Source of the DNA: Desulfuromonadales bacterium
GTDB taxonomy: Bacteria; Desulfobacterota; Desulfuromonadia; Geobacterales; Pseudopelobacteraceae
Assembly (NCBI GenBank): GCA_016650295.1
Contig: JAENWA010000062.1
Span: 1 to 42,951 of the forward strand
Direction: 5' to 3'
DNA: 42,951 bases
A model generated the notes under the pieces. That model was not told where the DNA came from and did not search any database. It was given only the letters and a program-made list of their open reading frames with translations. The translations under genes were made by a program, and so were the position numbers. Of this stretch, positions 17,301-25,145 are shown piece after piece; positions within the stretch are counted from its first letter, which is position 1; each line of letters starts with the position of its first letter.

Positions 17301-18020
17301 ACTTATACGGCGGCAAACAACGCTATCGGAACCCAGGGACTTATAGACGTCAAGACTCAGTTTGCGTTAACAAATTCTTCGCGTCACCCTGTGCTCGGTC
17401 CACGGACGAGAGACTTCCCCTATTCGACACGGCTTGCAGTTCCGTATAATAATATCGGGACAGCAAGGGATACCAATGCTGCCGCTGGACATACTACCGC
17501 AGCCAGCGTCGTTTTGAACTGTTTCGACTGCCACAATACTCCTACAACCCCGCTGACGTCACGTACCGTTGCAGCCCACGGTAATGCAGTGACGCTGCGG
17601 GGTACCGTTTATGCGGGGTCGGCAGCGTCTACACTCTGCACAACGTGTCATACGGGTTATACCGGGACAGGTCAGCACGGTACTGGATCAGCGTGGTCAG
17701 TTACAGGATCAAGCCATAATGTGTCCCGTGGTTGTGAGTATTGCCATGGAAGCCAAACTAGCACAACAGCTCAGGTGCGGCCGATCCGCGCTCAGGATTA
17801 TCATGGCAGTAACGCGAGAGTTGGTGGTGGTTTGTGGCCGACAGTAAATTCACGCCCCTATGCCTTTATTAGAGGCTGGAGCGGCACTGCCTATCACAGG
17901 CCGTACAGGGCTACTGAGTTTACCACTGGCAGTGCAACCTGCGGAGCAGGGACCTGTCCGGGTGGTGGCCAGGTAGCTGACGGTTCGACTCGTACCTACA
18001 CAGCAGGCGGCACATATTAG
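14391..18020 (+). CDS. Giant multihaem c-type cytochrome C (1209 aa)
   Basis: ATG 14391 follows GAAGGAG by six bases. A signal peptide ends around residue 35 (GTCLAEAAS). By eye: 20 CX2CH, five CX4CH (CSNVSCH, CNTIYCH, CSASSCH, CANVYCH, CSTTYCH), one CX3CH (CTTYCHGTPPRD) and one CXCH (TTCSCHSN). Residues 1 to about 590 run parallel to cytochrome B, at places nearly base for base (compare 13044-13140 with 15292-15388). From about residue 600 it diverges. A second haem-rich stretch (CTGCH, CRGCH, CSSCH, CTVCH, CGLCH, CITCH, CISCH, CIVCH) is followed by a haem-poor region (about 860-1080) and a C-terminal part with CTTCH and CEYCH. The conserved tail of A and B is absent. A terminator at 18047 ends the cluster. 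Predicted secreted or periplasmic electron carrier. Confidence 0.88.
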   Translation: MGKNSASRRRYSQVVAGFAALVSLSFGTCLAEAASFLNSCTTYCHGTPPRDGARKGNPHFGSQSSAFIGNHKNHLSAAPSTNDCSICHVPVVATGFGHQNNVVDMAVKLKAYSTTTGRARYDKGVFFNMTSIPNLTNATCSNVSCHFEKKTPVWGSAAYNIATDCNACHGAPPAGTAATPAGGLTGSHARHDVYFPGAGNCQKCHPSYTTFIHATSAGRALKVQGFLRNPLNTLETSGTYSGSGANYLPSKSASQVFGSCNTIYCHSTGQSVTGTGTGLTFKAVTWGSAALTCASCHVDMATDATGTGSHRVHTIATGANFDCAVCHAGYTKTTISTATHTNGLIELGAAGFTYSQGSGATHPVANGYGTCSASSCHGQGTVTWGATAAAPVNGFPFSASQCDKCHSGTAAAPFYSTAIPKVIINTNAKVGAHTSHLTAPDGLATAFACTDCHGAVTLNSATHMNGTTNFTWSTLATKSGALAPTYTAATGACANVYCHGASMPGGDASGTNRAPAWNSSTYLPATLTAAACGTCHGFPPSAVSGHPAVTVPAGFPATVTIGTTCSCHSNINTAGNSYATMFVSKALHINGTVEVSGGHAVPFYAHTTPPFTSCTGCHNASAAGAYPAAVAGTSPNCRGCHITSDPTVTSTGCSSCHTSPPSGTTHPNAVGSHVKHGLLAGVTMPCTVCHNGAGSGSGASHGPGNKGTNPAVDNVIFTAAQAGASATWTAATKTCSTTYCHGATLTGGTNKSPVWGTTLTGCGLCHGDPPATTTHSGVTVTQCITCHDHVNAAGTGFTNAALHMNGVIDASGGSCISCHASVQTGTHGTPRDAIMTEFGLAWGHKKTGRGAVTDADCIVCHLEGDFATQKPSPKHKDGNIDLRDPDGVGEVPIKNISGGVFTFTKFATSYAAGSRTSTGHLSNTDNANVISQKFCLTCHDNNGATNTTARSNNGGTGTAAMPFGGRALGTTYTAANNAIGTQGLIDVKTQFALTNSSRHPVLGPRTRDFPYSTRLAVPYNNIGTARDTNAAAGHTTAASVVLNCFDCHNTPTTPLTSRTVAAHGNAVTLRGTVYAGSAASTLCTTCHTGYTGTGQHGTGSAWSVTGSSHNVSRGCEYCHGSQTSTTAQVRPIRAQDYHGSNARVGGGLWPTVNSRPYAFIRGWSGTAYHRPYRATEFTTGSATCGAGTCPGGGQVADGSTRTYTAGGTY

Positions 18021-18046
18021 CAAGTATCTATGATTAGAGTAGTTAC

Positions 18047-18080
18047 AAGCCCTGCCTGTGAAGGCAGGGCTTGTTTTGTT
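18047..18080 (+). terminator. Rho-independent terminator after cytochrome C
   Basis: AAGCCCTGCC and GGCAGGGCTT form a perfect 10-bp stem with a TGTGAA loop, followed by TGTTTTGTT. It lies 27 nt past the stop codon. Confidence 0.85.
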
Positions 18081-18133
18081 AATGATAAGTCACATCACTG
18101 AAGTTGATTTAATTAATTAAGAAGCGGAGTGAC

Positions 18134-19543
18134 ATGGACGTGAAGAATTTATCAACGGTATCCTTTTGTATCGTATTCCTTTGTATAGTCTCGTTTTTGT
18201 CTGTTGTTGCCGGCTGCAGCGGGGAACAGGAGAAAACCAAAGTCGCACAACAATCCAGCGGTGCAATTGTATCTGACACCACTCTTTTGGCGACTATCGC
18301 TGACGGTGATAAACCGCCTCAGGCAATCCCTGGTCATGCGGCAGATCCTGCGTCACAGGACCAGCCGGCTTCTTTTCAGGTGATATTCAGCGAGTCAGGA
18401 ACTGGTGTGGCTTATGTTGCCAATAATGGCGGTATGTTTTTTGTTGTGCATAACCAGAACAGGGGCAAGAAATATTCTGCTATCGGTACAATTGTGCTCA
18501 GTTCTGACGGTCGTCGCATAGCCTACGGAGCGCTTGCGGACGGCAAGTGGCGTATGGTTGTTGATGGCAAGGAGGGCAGATCTTATGATACGGTTCTATC
18601 GCCCATATTCAGCCCTGACGGCCAACACGTTACATATCAGGCTCAGGAAGGCTCAAAATGGTACGTCGTTGTGGACAACACACCAAACGCCGGGACGACG
18701 GCCAGTTATACTACACCACAGTTCAGTTCTGACTCGACCTTGATCGCCTATGTTGAAGCAGCGGCTTCCAACAGCAAGATGCGATTGATCATTAGTGATC
18801 TGACGTTCGGCAAGCAGAGTGTCAAGGAATCCATCGGGGATCTGTTGTTTACAACAAATAAAGCCAATACCAGAATTGCAGCGGCGCAGGTTGTCGATAA
18901 TAAACATCGAATCATCGATTTTAATTTTGCCAAACCCGACGCTGTTCATGAGGGTCGGCTCTATGACCTGATTGAACAGCTGACGCTTAGTGATGACGGG
19001 ACGTCGATGTCCTACTGTGCTCTAAATGGTCGTAACCGACTGATGGTACTCGATAGCAGAGTAGAACAGCTTCCAGATGGGCGCGCTCCTGAGTTGCCGG
19101 TTATCCGGCCTGACAAAAAAGGAGTAGGTATTTTGCTTGGCTCGCAAAATCGTATTTATCTGCATCAGTCATTTATTAGCAGTAAAAACAAAGGAAAAAA
19201 GTACGATGAAGCGGCCAACCTGACCTATAGCAAGGATGGTAGCTATGCCTATGCGGCAAGAACCGGGAAAAACTGGTTTATAGTCGTGAACGGCATTGAG
19301 GGACCGGCATTTGACCGGACGATCGAACCGCTGTTTAGCCCGGACAGCAGATATGTGGTGTATCGCGCCCGTAAGGATAGCAAGCGTTTTGTGGTGGCAG
19401 CTGATGCTAAAGATGGCAGGATTATCAGGCAGCACCCGTCCTACGAGCAGGTGTTTCAGCCTGTGTTTACTGCCGCCGGCACGACAATCGGATATGGAGT
19501 CAAGGATGGCAGCAAGCTGATCTGGAAGGTGGAACCTTTATAA
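18134..19543 (+). CDS. Lipoprotein with WD40/TolB-like beta-propeller repeats
   Basis: This 469-aa protein has a lipobox (SVVAGC, Cys at about residue 28) and then a low-complexity linker. From about residue 80 to the end there are repeated blades with the PD40/TolB signature: LSSDGRRIAYGALADGKWRM, FSPDGQHVTYQAQEGSKW, FSSDSTLIAYVEAA, LSDDGTSMSYCALNGRNRL, YSKDGSYAYAARTGKNW and FSPDSRYVVYRARKDSKRF. It has no haem motif. GGAG four bases before ATG 18134 supports the start. Such propellers bind proteins or small ligands. Its position between giant cytochromes and a cytochrome c assembly gene suggests an accessory role on the cell envelope; this is inference. No specific family beyond the propeller repeats is recognised. 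Confidence 0.75.
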   Translation: MDVKNLSTVSFCIVFLCIVSFLSVVAGCSGEQEKTKVAQQSSGAIVSDTTLLATIADGDKPPQAIPGHAADPASQDQPASFQVIFSESGTGVAYVANNGGMFFVVHNQNRGKKYSAIGTIVLSSDGRRIAYGALADGKWRMVVDGKEGRSYDTVLSPIFSPDGQHVTYQAQEGSKWYVVVDNTPNAGTTASYTTPQFSSDSTLIAYVEAAASNSKMRLIISDLTFGKQSVKESIGDLLFTTNKANTRIAAAQVVDNKHRIIDFNFAKPDAVHEGRLYDLIEQLTLSDDGTSMSYCALNGRNRLMVLDSRVEQLPDGRAPELPVIRPDKKGVGILLGSQNRIYLHQSFISSKNKGKKYDEAANLTYSKDGSYAYAARTGKNWFIVVNGIEGPAFDRTIEPLFSPDSRYVVYRARKDSKRFVVAADAKDGRIIRQHPSYEQVFQPVFTAAGTTIGYGVKDGSKLIWKVEPL

Positions 19544-19620
19544 ATAGTCATCTGGGATATTGTTGATTTCCAGCTGTTTATACCGCTTTGGTCTTGGTTA
19601 CCTATTAATAATGGGAAATT

Positions 19621-20799
19621 ATGAAAACAGAACATGTATCATCTGAAACCGAAAATGAATCCTACCCGGTGGAACCCCATTATCACCCGGTCCATAAAAT
19701 CCCTCGAAAAATCTACAACTTTTTTGCATCTGCCAAGCTTGCCATGGCGTTGCTGGTTGTTATTCTCTGCTGCTGTCTTGCCGGTGTCACCATCTGGCGG
19801 GGTGTTGCGGCAGGACGGGTCATTTTTAATACGCTCTGGTTCAACGGGCTGTTGGTGCTGCTTGTTATCAATGTTGCATGCTGCTTTTTCGGCAGAATCT
19901 GGGGGCGCCGGGTCACGGTAATTTCTTTCGGCATGATACTGTTTCATATCAGTTTTGTGCTGATGTTTCTGAGCATCGTCTACAACAGTCTCTTCTATTT
20001 TCGTGGTAATATCCGCCTGACCGAGGGGGAGACGCTGGTGAGCGGCGATCCGAACAGTTATGATATTCATGAAGCGGGCCGTTTTTTTTCGTTTTCGCGA
20101 TTGAAGGGGGATACAACCCTTATCAGGATGCATACTGACTATAAGGTTGGCAATGAAGATAAGCGTGCTGCCTACGAGATCGAAGTCGGCGAGCAGGGGG
20201 ATAAAAAAGACGGGTTTATCTATATTACCCACAAATTGAGTCATCATGGTGTTGATTATTTCAACGACAGACAGGGGTACTCATTGCTGGTGACGCTGGG
20301 GGATAAAGCGGGCAGGGAATTATACGGAGGATTTATTCCACTTCAGAGCGTTCAACGGTCTGACAAAAGTTATATCTACGTCTCCGGTTACAAGGAAGGC
20401 GATAAGGTCGTTGCATCTGCGTCAAATTTCCCGGTTGAACCGGAGCAGCCAAAGTTCGGTCTAAAGGTGGCATTATCCAAGCCAAAACTGGATGACCGGA
20501 GCGGGGATGTGGAGTTTAGTGTCTATCGACTTTCCGGTAAAAAGGCTGACGGTAGTGAAAAACCATATTTAGTTGTGAATAAGCCGCTTAACCAAGTTGT
20601 TGTGTTTGATGAATTTCAACTGGCAGCCAGAGAGGTGCGTTATTGGGTCGGTATGTCTGTACGGTACGAACCAGGCAAGCCGATTGTGCTGTTCAGTCTA
20701 TGTATGGGGCTGGCCGGAATGATTATTACAACAGCAGGGCGGATCTTCAGGAAAGGAGTTCGCGGTCAGGTGGTAGTGCAGCAATCTGAAACGGTTTAA
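19621..20799 (+). CDS. ResB-like cytochrome c biogenesis membrane protein
   Basis: This 392-aa protein opens with a polar, His/Pro-rich tail and then PRKIYNFFASAKLAMALLVVI, the typical ResB start (a short amphipathic stretch followed by TM1). TM2 is near residues 76-92 (NGLLVLLVINVACCFFG) and TM3 near 98-122. A large periplasmic domain follows (about 125-350), and a last TM (about 356-376) carries the late ResB motif YWVGMSVRYEPGKPIVLFSL. ResB works with ResC/CcsA (system II) to carry haem across the membrane and attach it to CXXCH apocytochromes. No ResC/CcsA gene is in the window. The weak site GGGAAATT precedes the ATG. It converges on ruvA. Location after the giant cytochromes fits a role in their maturation, possibly with non-standard motifs. 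Confidence 0.85.
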   Translation: MKTEHVSSETENESYPVEPHYHPVHKIPRKIYNFFASAKLAMALLVVILCCCLAGVTIWRGVAAGRVIFNTLWFNGLLVLLVINVACCFFGRIWGRRVTVISFGMILFHISFVLMFLSIVYNSLFYFRGNIRLTEGETLVSGDPNSYDIHEAGRFFSFSRLKGDTTLIRMHTDYKVGNEDKRAAYEIEVGEQGDKKDGFIYITHKLSHHGVDYFNDRQGYSLLVTLGDKAGRELYGGFIPLQSVQRSDKSYIYVSGYKEGDKVVASASNFPVEPEQPKFGLKVALSKPKLDDRSGDVEFSVYRLSGKKADGSEKPYLVVNKPLNQVVVFDEFQLAAREVRYWVGMSVRYEPGKPIVLFSLCMGLAGMIITTAGRIFRKGVRGQVVVQQSETV

Positions 20800-20863
20800 A
20801 CAAATTGACAGATTGAATAGATGAAGGCATAAAAAAAGCACTATATTTTTAAGTAAGTCATGC

Positions 20864-21460
20864 TCACTTCATCAAGATTTTCAGTGCCTGTTTCAACAAT
20901 TCCTCCACGCCCGCTCCTCCGCTGGCATCCAGTCCTCCCAGGGCTTTTCTGACCTGCGGTTCCTTATATCCCAGATTGATCAAGGCCGAGGTCACATCAT
21001 CCATGACATCGACGGCCGGAATCCCGCGCGGCTCGGATTTCGGCAGTGCCGAGATATCCAGTTTTCCAGCCTTGTCCTTCAGCTCCAGTACCAGGCGCTC
21101 GGCGGTCTTCTTACCAATGCCGGGGATCGTGGAAAGCTTGTGGATATCACCCTGCCCAAGGGCCTGGGCCAGCGCTGCCGGCTGAATGTTGGAGAGAATA
21201 TCGCGGGCCAGTTTGGGGCCGATGCCGGATACGGAGATCAGCAGCTGGAAGAACGACTTTTCCAGGCTGGTGCGAAAACCGTACAGCTGGATGGCGTCTT
21301 CCCTGACGTTGGTGTGGATATGCAGGGTGACGGCTCCCTCTTCGGGCAGTTCATAATAGGTGGAAAACGGAATCATGACCCGGTAGCCGACCCCATTCAC
21401 GTCAAGAATGATGTGGTCGGGAGTCTTGAAGGCGATCTTTCCGGTCAGCAGTGCAATCAT
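20864..21460 (-). CDS. ruvA: Holliday junction branch migration protein RuvA
   Basis: This 198-aa protein is full length for RuvA. It has the N-terminal OB-fold (MIALLTGKI to [11 protein letters not shown]) and two helix-hairpin-helix motifs ([14 protein letters not shown] near residue 75 and [17 protein letters not shown] near 110). The C-terminal domain III ([11 protein letters not shown] to LLKQALKIL) contacts RuvB. RuvA tetramers clamp Holliday junctions and load the RuvB motor. The ATG overlaps the ruvC stop (ATGA), so the two are translationally coupled. The usual next gene, ruvB, is absent: the neighbouring gene is the convergent ResB-like gene. Confidence 0.97.
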   Translation of the reverse strand: MIALLTGKIAFKTPDHIILDVNGVGYRVMIPFSTYYELPEEGAVTLHIHTNVREDAIQLYGFRTSLEKSFFQLLISVSGIGPKLARDILSNIQPAALAQALGQGDIHKLSTIPGIGKKTAERLVLELKDKAGKLDISALPKSEPRGIPAVDVMDDVTSALINLGYKEPQVRKALGGLDASGGAGVEELLKQALKILMK

Positions 21461-21987
21461 GGTTTATAGTTCCTCCAGGAGGTCTGGCGCTTCGGGACAG
21501 CAGGACCGGCCTGTTGACGAAGAACGCGGGAGTTGATGTGACAGACCGCCACTGCCAGGGCATCCGAGGCGTCGGCCTGGGCGACCTCCGGCAATCCGAG
21601 CAGGGCTTTGAGCATCTTCTGTACCTGGCCCTTCTCGGCCCGTCCTTGCCCCACCACAGCAAGCTTGACCTGCAAGGCGGAGTATTCGGCAACCGGCAGC
21701 CCGGCATGGACCGCCGCGACTATGGCGGCTCCCCTGGCCTGCCCCAGCTTGAGAGCACTCTGCACATTGGTGGAGAAGAATATGTTTTCAACGGCGACCT
21801 CATCGGGGTGAAACTCTGCGATGACGGTCGAAAGCCCTTCAAAGATCCGCTTCAGGCGCCCGGCAAAGTCCGTCGCACTATCGGTAAAGATCGCGCCGTT
21901 GTCCACATGGATCAGTTTGTTACCCTGCTGCTCCACGATACCGTAACCGGTGATACGGGAACCGGGGTCTATGCCGAGAACTCTCAC
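21457..21987 (-). CDS. ruvC: Holliday junction resolvase RuvC
   Basis: I place the start at the GTG at 21987-21985, with CAGGAG six bases upstream. This gives 176 aa, the family length; the open frame extends further but without RuvC-like sequence. The acidic catalytic set is visible: Asp in [12 protein letters not shown], Glu in [11 protein letters not shown], and the two Asp in [14 protein letters not shown]. The QARGAAI and [14 protein letters not shown] stretches are also typical. RuvC is a dimeric nuclease that cuts Holliday junctions symmetrically within RuvABC. It is followed by ruvA with a four-base overlap and preceded by msrA. Confidence 0.95.
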   Translation of the reverse strand: MRVLGIDPGSRITGYGIVEQQGNKLIHVDNGAIFTDSATDFAGRLKRIFEGLSTVIAEFHPDEVAVENIFFSTNVQSALKLGQARGAAIVAAVHAGLPVAEYSALQVKLAVVGQGRAEKGQVQKMLKALLGLPEVAQADASDALAVAVCHINSRVLRQQAGPAVPKRQTSWRNYKP

Positions 21988-22094
21988 TTCAATCTCCTGA
22001 ACTTTCTGCGAAGTCAAGTCTGGATGACTGCCAAGGCGGCAAGGAGCATACGACGCAGCCAACGCCGGCAGGCGCCAGAATCGACTTCGCACCA

Positions 22095-22562
22095 TCAGAA
22101 TCCGCAGCCTCCACCATTCTTCTGGTGATACTTCTGATGGTATTCTTCCGCTTCCCAGAAGGTCGCGGCCGGGACGATCTCTGTCACGATACTGCGGCGT
22201 AGCCGTGCGGATCGGTCAAGCCGTGCCAGCGACTCCTCTGCTGCCTGTTTCTGGGCAGCAGAGTGATAAAATATGGCCGAGCGGTATTGGGTGCCGTGGT
22301 CAGGCCCCTGGCGGTTGAGCTGGGTCGGGTCATGGCACTCCCAGAAGATGTCCAGCAGCCTGTCATAGGATATAACCGCCGGATCAAAGGTCACTTCTAC
22401 CGCCTCGGCATGCCCGGTCATCCCGGAACAGACATCCTGATAGGTGGGCTGCTCCCTGCTGCCGCCGGTATAGCCTACCCGTGTTGAAACAACACCAGGG
22501 GTCGAAATGAAGGAATCCTCTACACCCCAGAAACAGCCTGCTGCAAATGTAGCCTGCTCCAT
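22095..22562 (-). CDS. msrA: Peptide methionine sulfoxide reductase MsrA
   Basis: The start at 22562 is set by GGAGG five bases before the ATG and gives 155 aa. The active-site motif GCFWGVED sits at residues 8-15 with the nucleophilic Cys. Other family marks are [48 protein letters not shown] and [10 protein letters not shown] resolving Cys is likely near the C-terminus (GGGCGF). MsrA reduces methionine-S-sulfoxide in proteins with thioredoxin. It lies between yebC and ruvC on the same strand, an unusual guest in that block. The gap to ruvC is 107 bp. Confidence 0.95.
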   Translation of the reverse strand: MEQATFAAGCFWGVEDSFISTPGVVSTRVGYTGGSREQPTYQDVCSGMTGHAEAVEVTFDPAVISYDRLLDIFWECHDPTQLNRQGPDHGTQYRSAIFYHSAAQKQAAEESLARLDRSARLRRSIVTEIVPAATFWEAEEYHQKYHQKNGGGCGF

Positions 22563-22639
22563 AGCAACCTCCGATTCCAAAAGACAGGATAGTGCGTCAG
22601 CCAAATTATTTTCTGCGAAAATAATTTGTAACGTACTAA

Positions 22640-22663
22640 AGCAAAAGGGGGCCGCAGCCCCCT
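22640..22663 (-). terminator. Rho-independent terminator after yebC
   Basis: On the minus strand GGGGGCTGCGGCCCCC is followed by TTTTGCTTT. It lies just past the yebC stop and separates yebC from msrA. Confidence 0.75.
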
Positions 22664-22669
22664 CTCTGA

Positions 22670-23413
22670 TTACATCATCTTTTCCATCTCGTCAGCCGAA
22701 ATATCGAAGTTGGAGTAGACGTTCTGAACGTCATCGCAGTCTTCCATCTTGTCCATCAGCCGCAGCATGCTCTCGGCCTGTTTACCCTCCAAAACCGCCA
22801 GGGTCTGCGGGATCATGGTAGTCTCGGCATTGAGATGCTTGAAGCCTTTGGCCTCCAGCGCCTCGCGTACCTCGATAAACAGGCCCGGATCGGTAGTCAC
22901 CTCAATCTGTTCATCCTGCTCGGCCACATCATCGGCGCCAGCCTCAAGGGCAGCCTCGAAGAGCTGGTCAAAGTCAACTGACTTGTCATAGAGTATCAGT
23001 CCCTTCTTGCTGAACATCCAGGAAACGCAGCCGGCCTCGCCCATATTGCCGTTGTTTTTGGAAAAGATGCTACGCACCTCGGAGACCGAACGGTTACGGT
23101 TATCGGTCAGCACCTCCACCAGCACCGCTGCGCCTCCGGGTCCGTAGCCCTCATAGACAATCTCCTCGTAGGTAACACCCTCCATGCCGCCGGAGCCCTT
23201 CTTGATGGCACGTTCGATGTTATCCTTGGGCATGTTCTCGGCCTTGGCTTTATCGATTGCCGTCCTCAGGCGAGGGTTGGCAACCGGATCGCCACCGCCC
23301 AGCTTTGCTGCAACAGAAAGTTCCTTGATGATCTTGGTAAAGACCTTGCCGCGCTTGGCATCAGCGGCACCCTTTTTGTGCTTGATCGTACTCCATTTAT
23401 TATGACCCGACAT
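22670..23413 (-). CDS. yebC: YebC/PmpR-family protein (TACO1-like)
   Basis: The start at 23413 gives [20 protein letters not shown], the invariant YebC N-terminus, with AAAGGAG ahead of it; 247 aa is the normal length. Further family marks are [51 protein letters not shown] and [11 protein letters not shown]. YebC proteins were described as transcriptional regulators; recent work on family members links them to ribosome rescue at proline-rich stretches. The gene commonly sits upstream of ruvC, as here. Confidence 0.95.
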   Translation of the reverse strand: MSGHNKWSTIKHKKGAADAKRGKVFTKIIKELSVAAKLGGGDPVANPRLRTAIDKAKAENMPKDNIERAIKKGSGGMEGVTYEEIVYEGYGPGGAAVLVEVLTDNRNRSVSEVRSIFSKNNGNMGEAGCVSWMFSKKGLILYDKSVDFDQLFEAALEAGADDVAEQDEQIEVTTDPGLFIEVREALEAKGFKHLNAETTMIPQTLAVLEGKQAESMLRLMDKMEDCDDVQNVYSNFDISADEMEKMM

Positions 23414-23679
23414 GGTTCCCGCTCCTTTGAAAGGTATGTAATAAATCACAACTATCAGAAAAAACGAAAAATAATAGCATGGTGCCTATGCACTGTCCAG
23501 AGCAAAAATGGCAGTTTGGCTCACCACGGTATCAGTCACCTTGAGCGTAAAATCGTTGCAGACATAGTCATAGCAACAGCGCGGGGGCATGACGACAAAA
23601 AACCGGGTCATGAAAGCGTAATTAGCGATTGACAACACGGGGGTAACTTCTATATAAATACAAACTCGTAACGTGATAC

Positions 23680-23754
<75 letters not shown>

Positions 23755-23763
23755 ATAAATACA

Positions 23764-23794
23764 AAGGGTTAGCTCTAAATGCTAACCCTTTTTT
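23764..23794 (+). terminator. Rho-independent terminator of tRNA-Cys
   Basis: AAGGGTTAGC and GCTAACCCTT form a perfect 10-bp stem with a TCTAAAT loop, followed by T residues. It starts 10 nt after the tRNA. The remaining stretch to 23988 holds nothing that I can support. Confidence 0.9.
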
Positions 23795-23988
23795 GCGTTC
23801 CACGTGGCCTCTTGCGTGGCCTTGGTTGCAATGTGTATTTGATATGTTGCTCTATTTGGACATTCGCTAACACGGTCGGCATATTAGAAAGGACGTTCAA
23901 TCGGTAGAGGTGTGGCTCTTTTGTCATGGGCGAATACTAGCAAAAAATCGTAATTTATTCACATAATTAGGACTATTTTATCTTGGTG

Positions 23989-24017
23989 AAAGAAAAACCC
24001 CCTGCCAAAACAGGGGG
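23989..24017 (-). terminator. Rho-independent terminator of the small-protein pair
   Basis: On the minus strand CCCCCTG-TTTTGG-CAGGGGG is followed by TTTTTCTTT, 27 nt past the stop at 24044. Confidence 0.9.
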
Positions 24018-24043
24018 CCATCTTTCTAAATCACGGTTATTTA

Positions 24044-24217
24044 TTACTTTTCTTTCCGTACACCTTTGAAAGGTGTGCCGTCTGCCTTCTGGTCAATGAA
24101 TCTTCCTGTGTCAGTATCCCGTTTCACCCAAGTATCAGTCTTCGGGTTAAAAGTCTGACTTCTGTCCCTTACCATCCCATTTCTGTGACCGTCACCGGTC
24201 GGCGGATTTGTTGCCAT
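24044..24217 (-). CDS. Small conserved hydrophilic protein (57 aa)
   Basis: The frame runs from ATG 24217 to TAA at 24044, with AGAGGAG eight bases before the start. The protein begins MATNPPTGDGHRNG and ends PFKGVRKEK, and is rich in Gly, Lys, Arg, Asp and Thr with no membrane segment or Cys. I recall this start (NPPTGDGHRNG) and end (FKGV.KEK) as a recurring small hypothetical family in bacterial accessory regions, but no function is known to me. A dedicated terminator follows. The preceding gene on the same strand is another tiny ORF, so the two may form an operon. Family recognition is from memory and unverified. Confidence 0.75.
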   Translation of the reverse strand: MATNPPTGDGHRNGMVRDRSQTFNPKTDTWVKRDTDTGRFIDQKADGTPFKGVRKEK

Positions 24218-24246
24218 TTGTTTATCTCCTCTTGCTTGCAGGTTGC

Positions 24247-24269
24247 GGAGGGGGATTTTTCCCCCCTCC
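24247..24269 (-). other. Perfect GC-rich hairpin between the two small genes
   Basis: GGAGGGGG and CCCCCTCC face each other around six to seven A/T bases, with no T-run after the stem in the direction of transcription. It may tune expression between the two small genes. Confidence 0.5.
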
Positions 24270-24279
24270 TGGTTTTCAT

Positions 24280-24405
24280 TTAGGCATCAACCCAAATTGG
24301 GAATGCCTTTTTTCCGTACTGACTTGCGTAGCGGCGAACACCCTTAATGGTGATATACGCGACGTAAATCAGACGCTTCCCTGGTCTATCCGTGATTTTT
24401 TCCAC
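24280..24405 (-). CDS. Very small basic protein (41 aa), partner of the 57-aa protein
   Basis: A GTG at 24405 preceded by GGAAAGGTAGG opens a 41-codon frame ending TAA at 24280. The product (EKITDRPGKRLIYVAYITIK, then GVRRYASQYGKKAFPIWVDA) is basic and beta-rich. The pattern YI-x-KG-x-R-x-YASQYGKKAF recalls a small family often seen next to the 57-aa protein or in mobile regions; I know no function. An in-frame stop lies 30 bases before the GTG, so no longer form exists. Support: ribosome site, recognisable pattern and co-orientation. The start codon is not certain. Confidence 0.6.
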   Translation of the reverse strand: MEKITDRPGKRLIYVAYITIKGVRRYASQYGKKAFPIWVDA

Positions 24406-24524
24406 GGTAGTACCTACCTTTCCGATAGGCGAACTTTAGACCTTGCAAGCAGGGAGTTTGTTTGTTATGATAATTTCCCTAAATTGTTTCCCGTTGCAAG
24501 CCCCCAAAGCCTAACTTTTGGGAG

Positions 24525-24556
24525 AAAGCCTTGATGCGTCAACATCGAGGCTTTTC
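24525..24556. terminator. Bidirectional hairpin terminator after the ImmA-like gene
   Basis: AAAGCCTTGATG and CATCGAGGCTTT form a 12-bp stem with one mismatch around CGTCAA. It is flanked by T on the plus side and a T-containing run on the minus side. It sits six bases past the pseudogene stop. Confidence 0.65.
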
Positions 24557-24561
24557 TAATT

Positions 24562-25145
24562 CTATATCTTCAGCGCTTTCAACCTCACTTTCAAAAACGA
24601 AATATTTACCGCAAAATATTCTGCCATATCAAACTGACTAACCTCATCCATTAACATCATCCGAAGTGGTTTTACCGGCATCAGCAATGCTCCGGCGAAT
24701 CGCCATGCCTGCCATTCAGGGTTACAGTAGATTGGAATATTATCTTTCCTGTAAAGATGGATACTATCGTCACCCTTTGCCTGTCTGAAAACTTGTTTTC
24801 GGTTTATTGTCCGGAGTTGAGGAACATGCATAATGCAGTGACCTGTTTCATGTGCCAGCGTCGAACGGAAAAAGTTTCACTTAACGGGTCTTCGGCAAGA
24901 GCGGCTTGAATTTCGAGTCGATTCTCCGCGCTATCTGTCAAACCGAATATTTCTGGAGGTAATTCGTTAGTATAAACGGGCATTACACCGGTCATATCTT
25001 CCAGCTTTGTATCAACGAATCGGTGAATGTCGAAGGCTTCATTGCCCTTCAGAACTTCTGGTTGATAATGAGAGATTATTGTAGTGGCAAGCAGTTCAAT
25101 TTTAGCGCCACTCGTAGGTTGGAACGAGAAGTTAGGGAACGTCAT
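24562..25145 (-). pseudogene. ImmA/IrrE-type metallopeptidase, frameshifted
   Basis: Two minus-strand frames together make one protein. The first (25145 down to about 24873) reads MTFPNFSFQPT to PLSETF. The second (down to 24562) carries FFRSTLAHETGHCIMHVPQL, whose HETGH is the zinc-binding HEXXH of ImmA/IrrE peptidases, then a family-like tail (EWQAWRFAGALLMP, FAVNISFLKVRLKAL). They join perfectly if one base is added to the A5 run at 24869-24873 (T5 on the coding strand); without it the frame misreads the HEXXH and stops. ImmA proteases cleave or release a partner XRE repressor, and the XRE gene lies directly upstream with a 14-bp overlap. The cause could be a real mutation, a slippage-based frameshift or a homopolymer sequencing error. 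Confidence 0.85.

Noticed and set aside
23755-24043. Search for an integrase or an attachment-site repeat after tRNA-Cys
   Set aside because: No integrase frame is visible and I found no second copy of the tRNA 3' end in the window.
24208-24534. Plus-strand frame with a lipoprotein-like start (LLLAGC)
   Set aside because: It runs antisense to two small genes and hairpins that have ribosome sites and a terminator, and it has no family resemblance.
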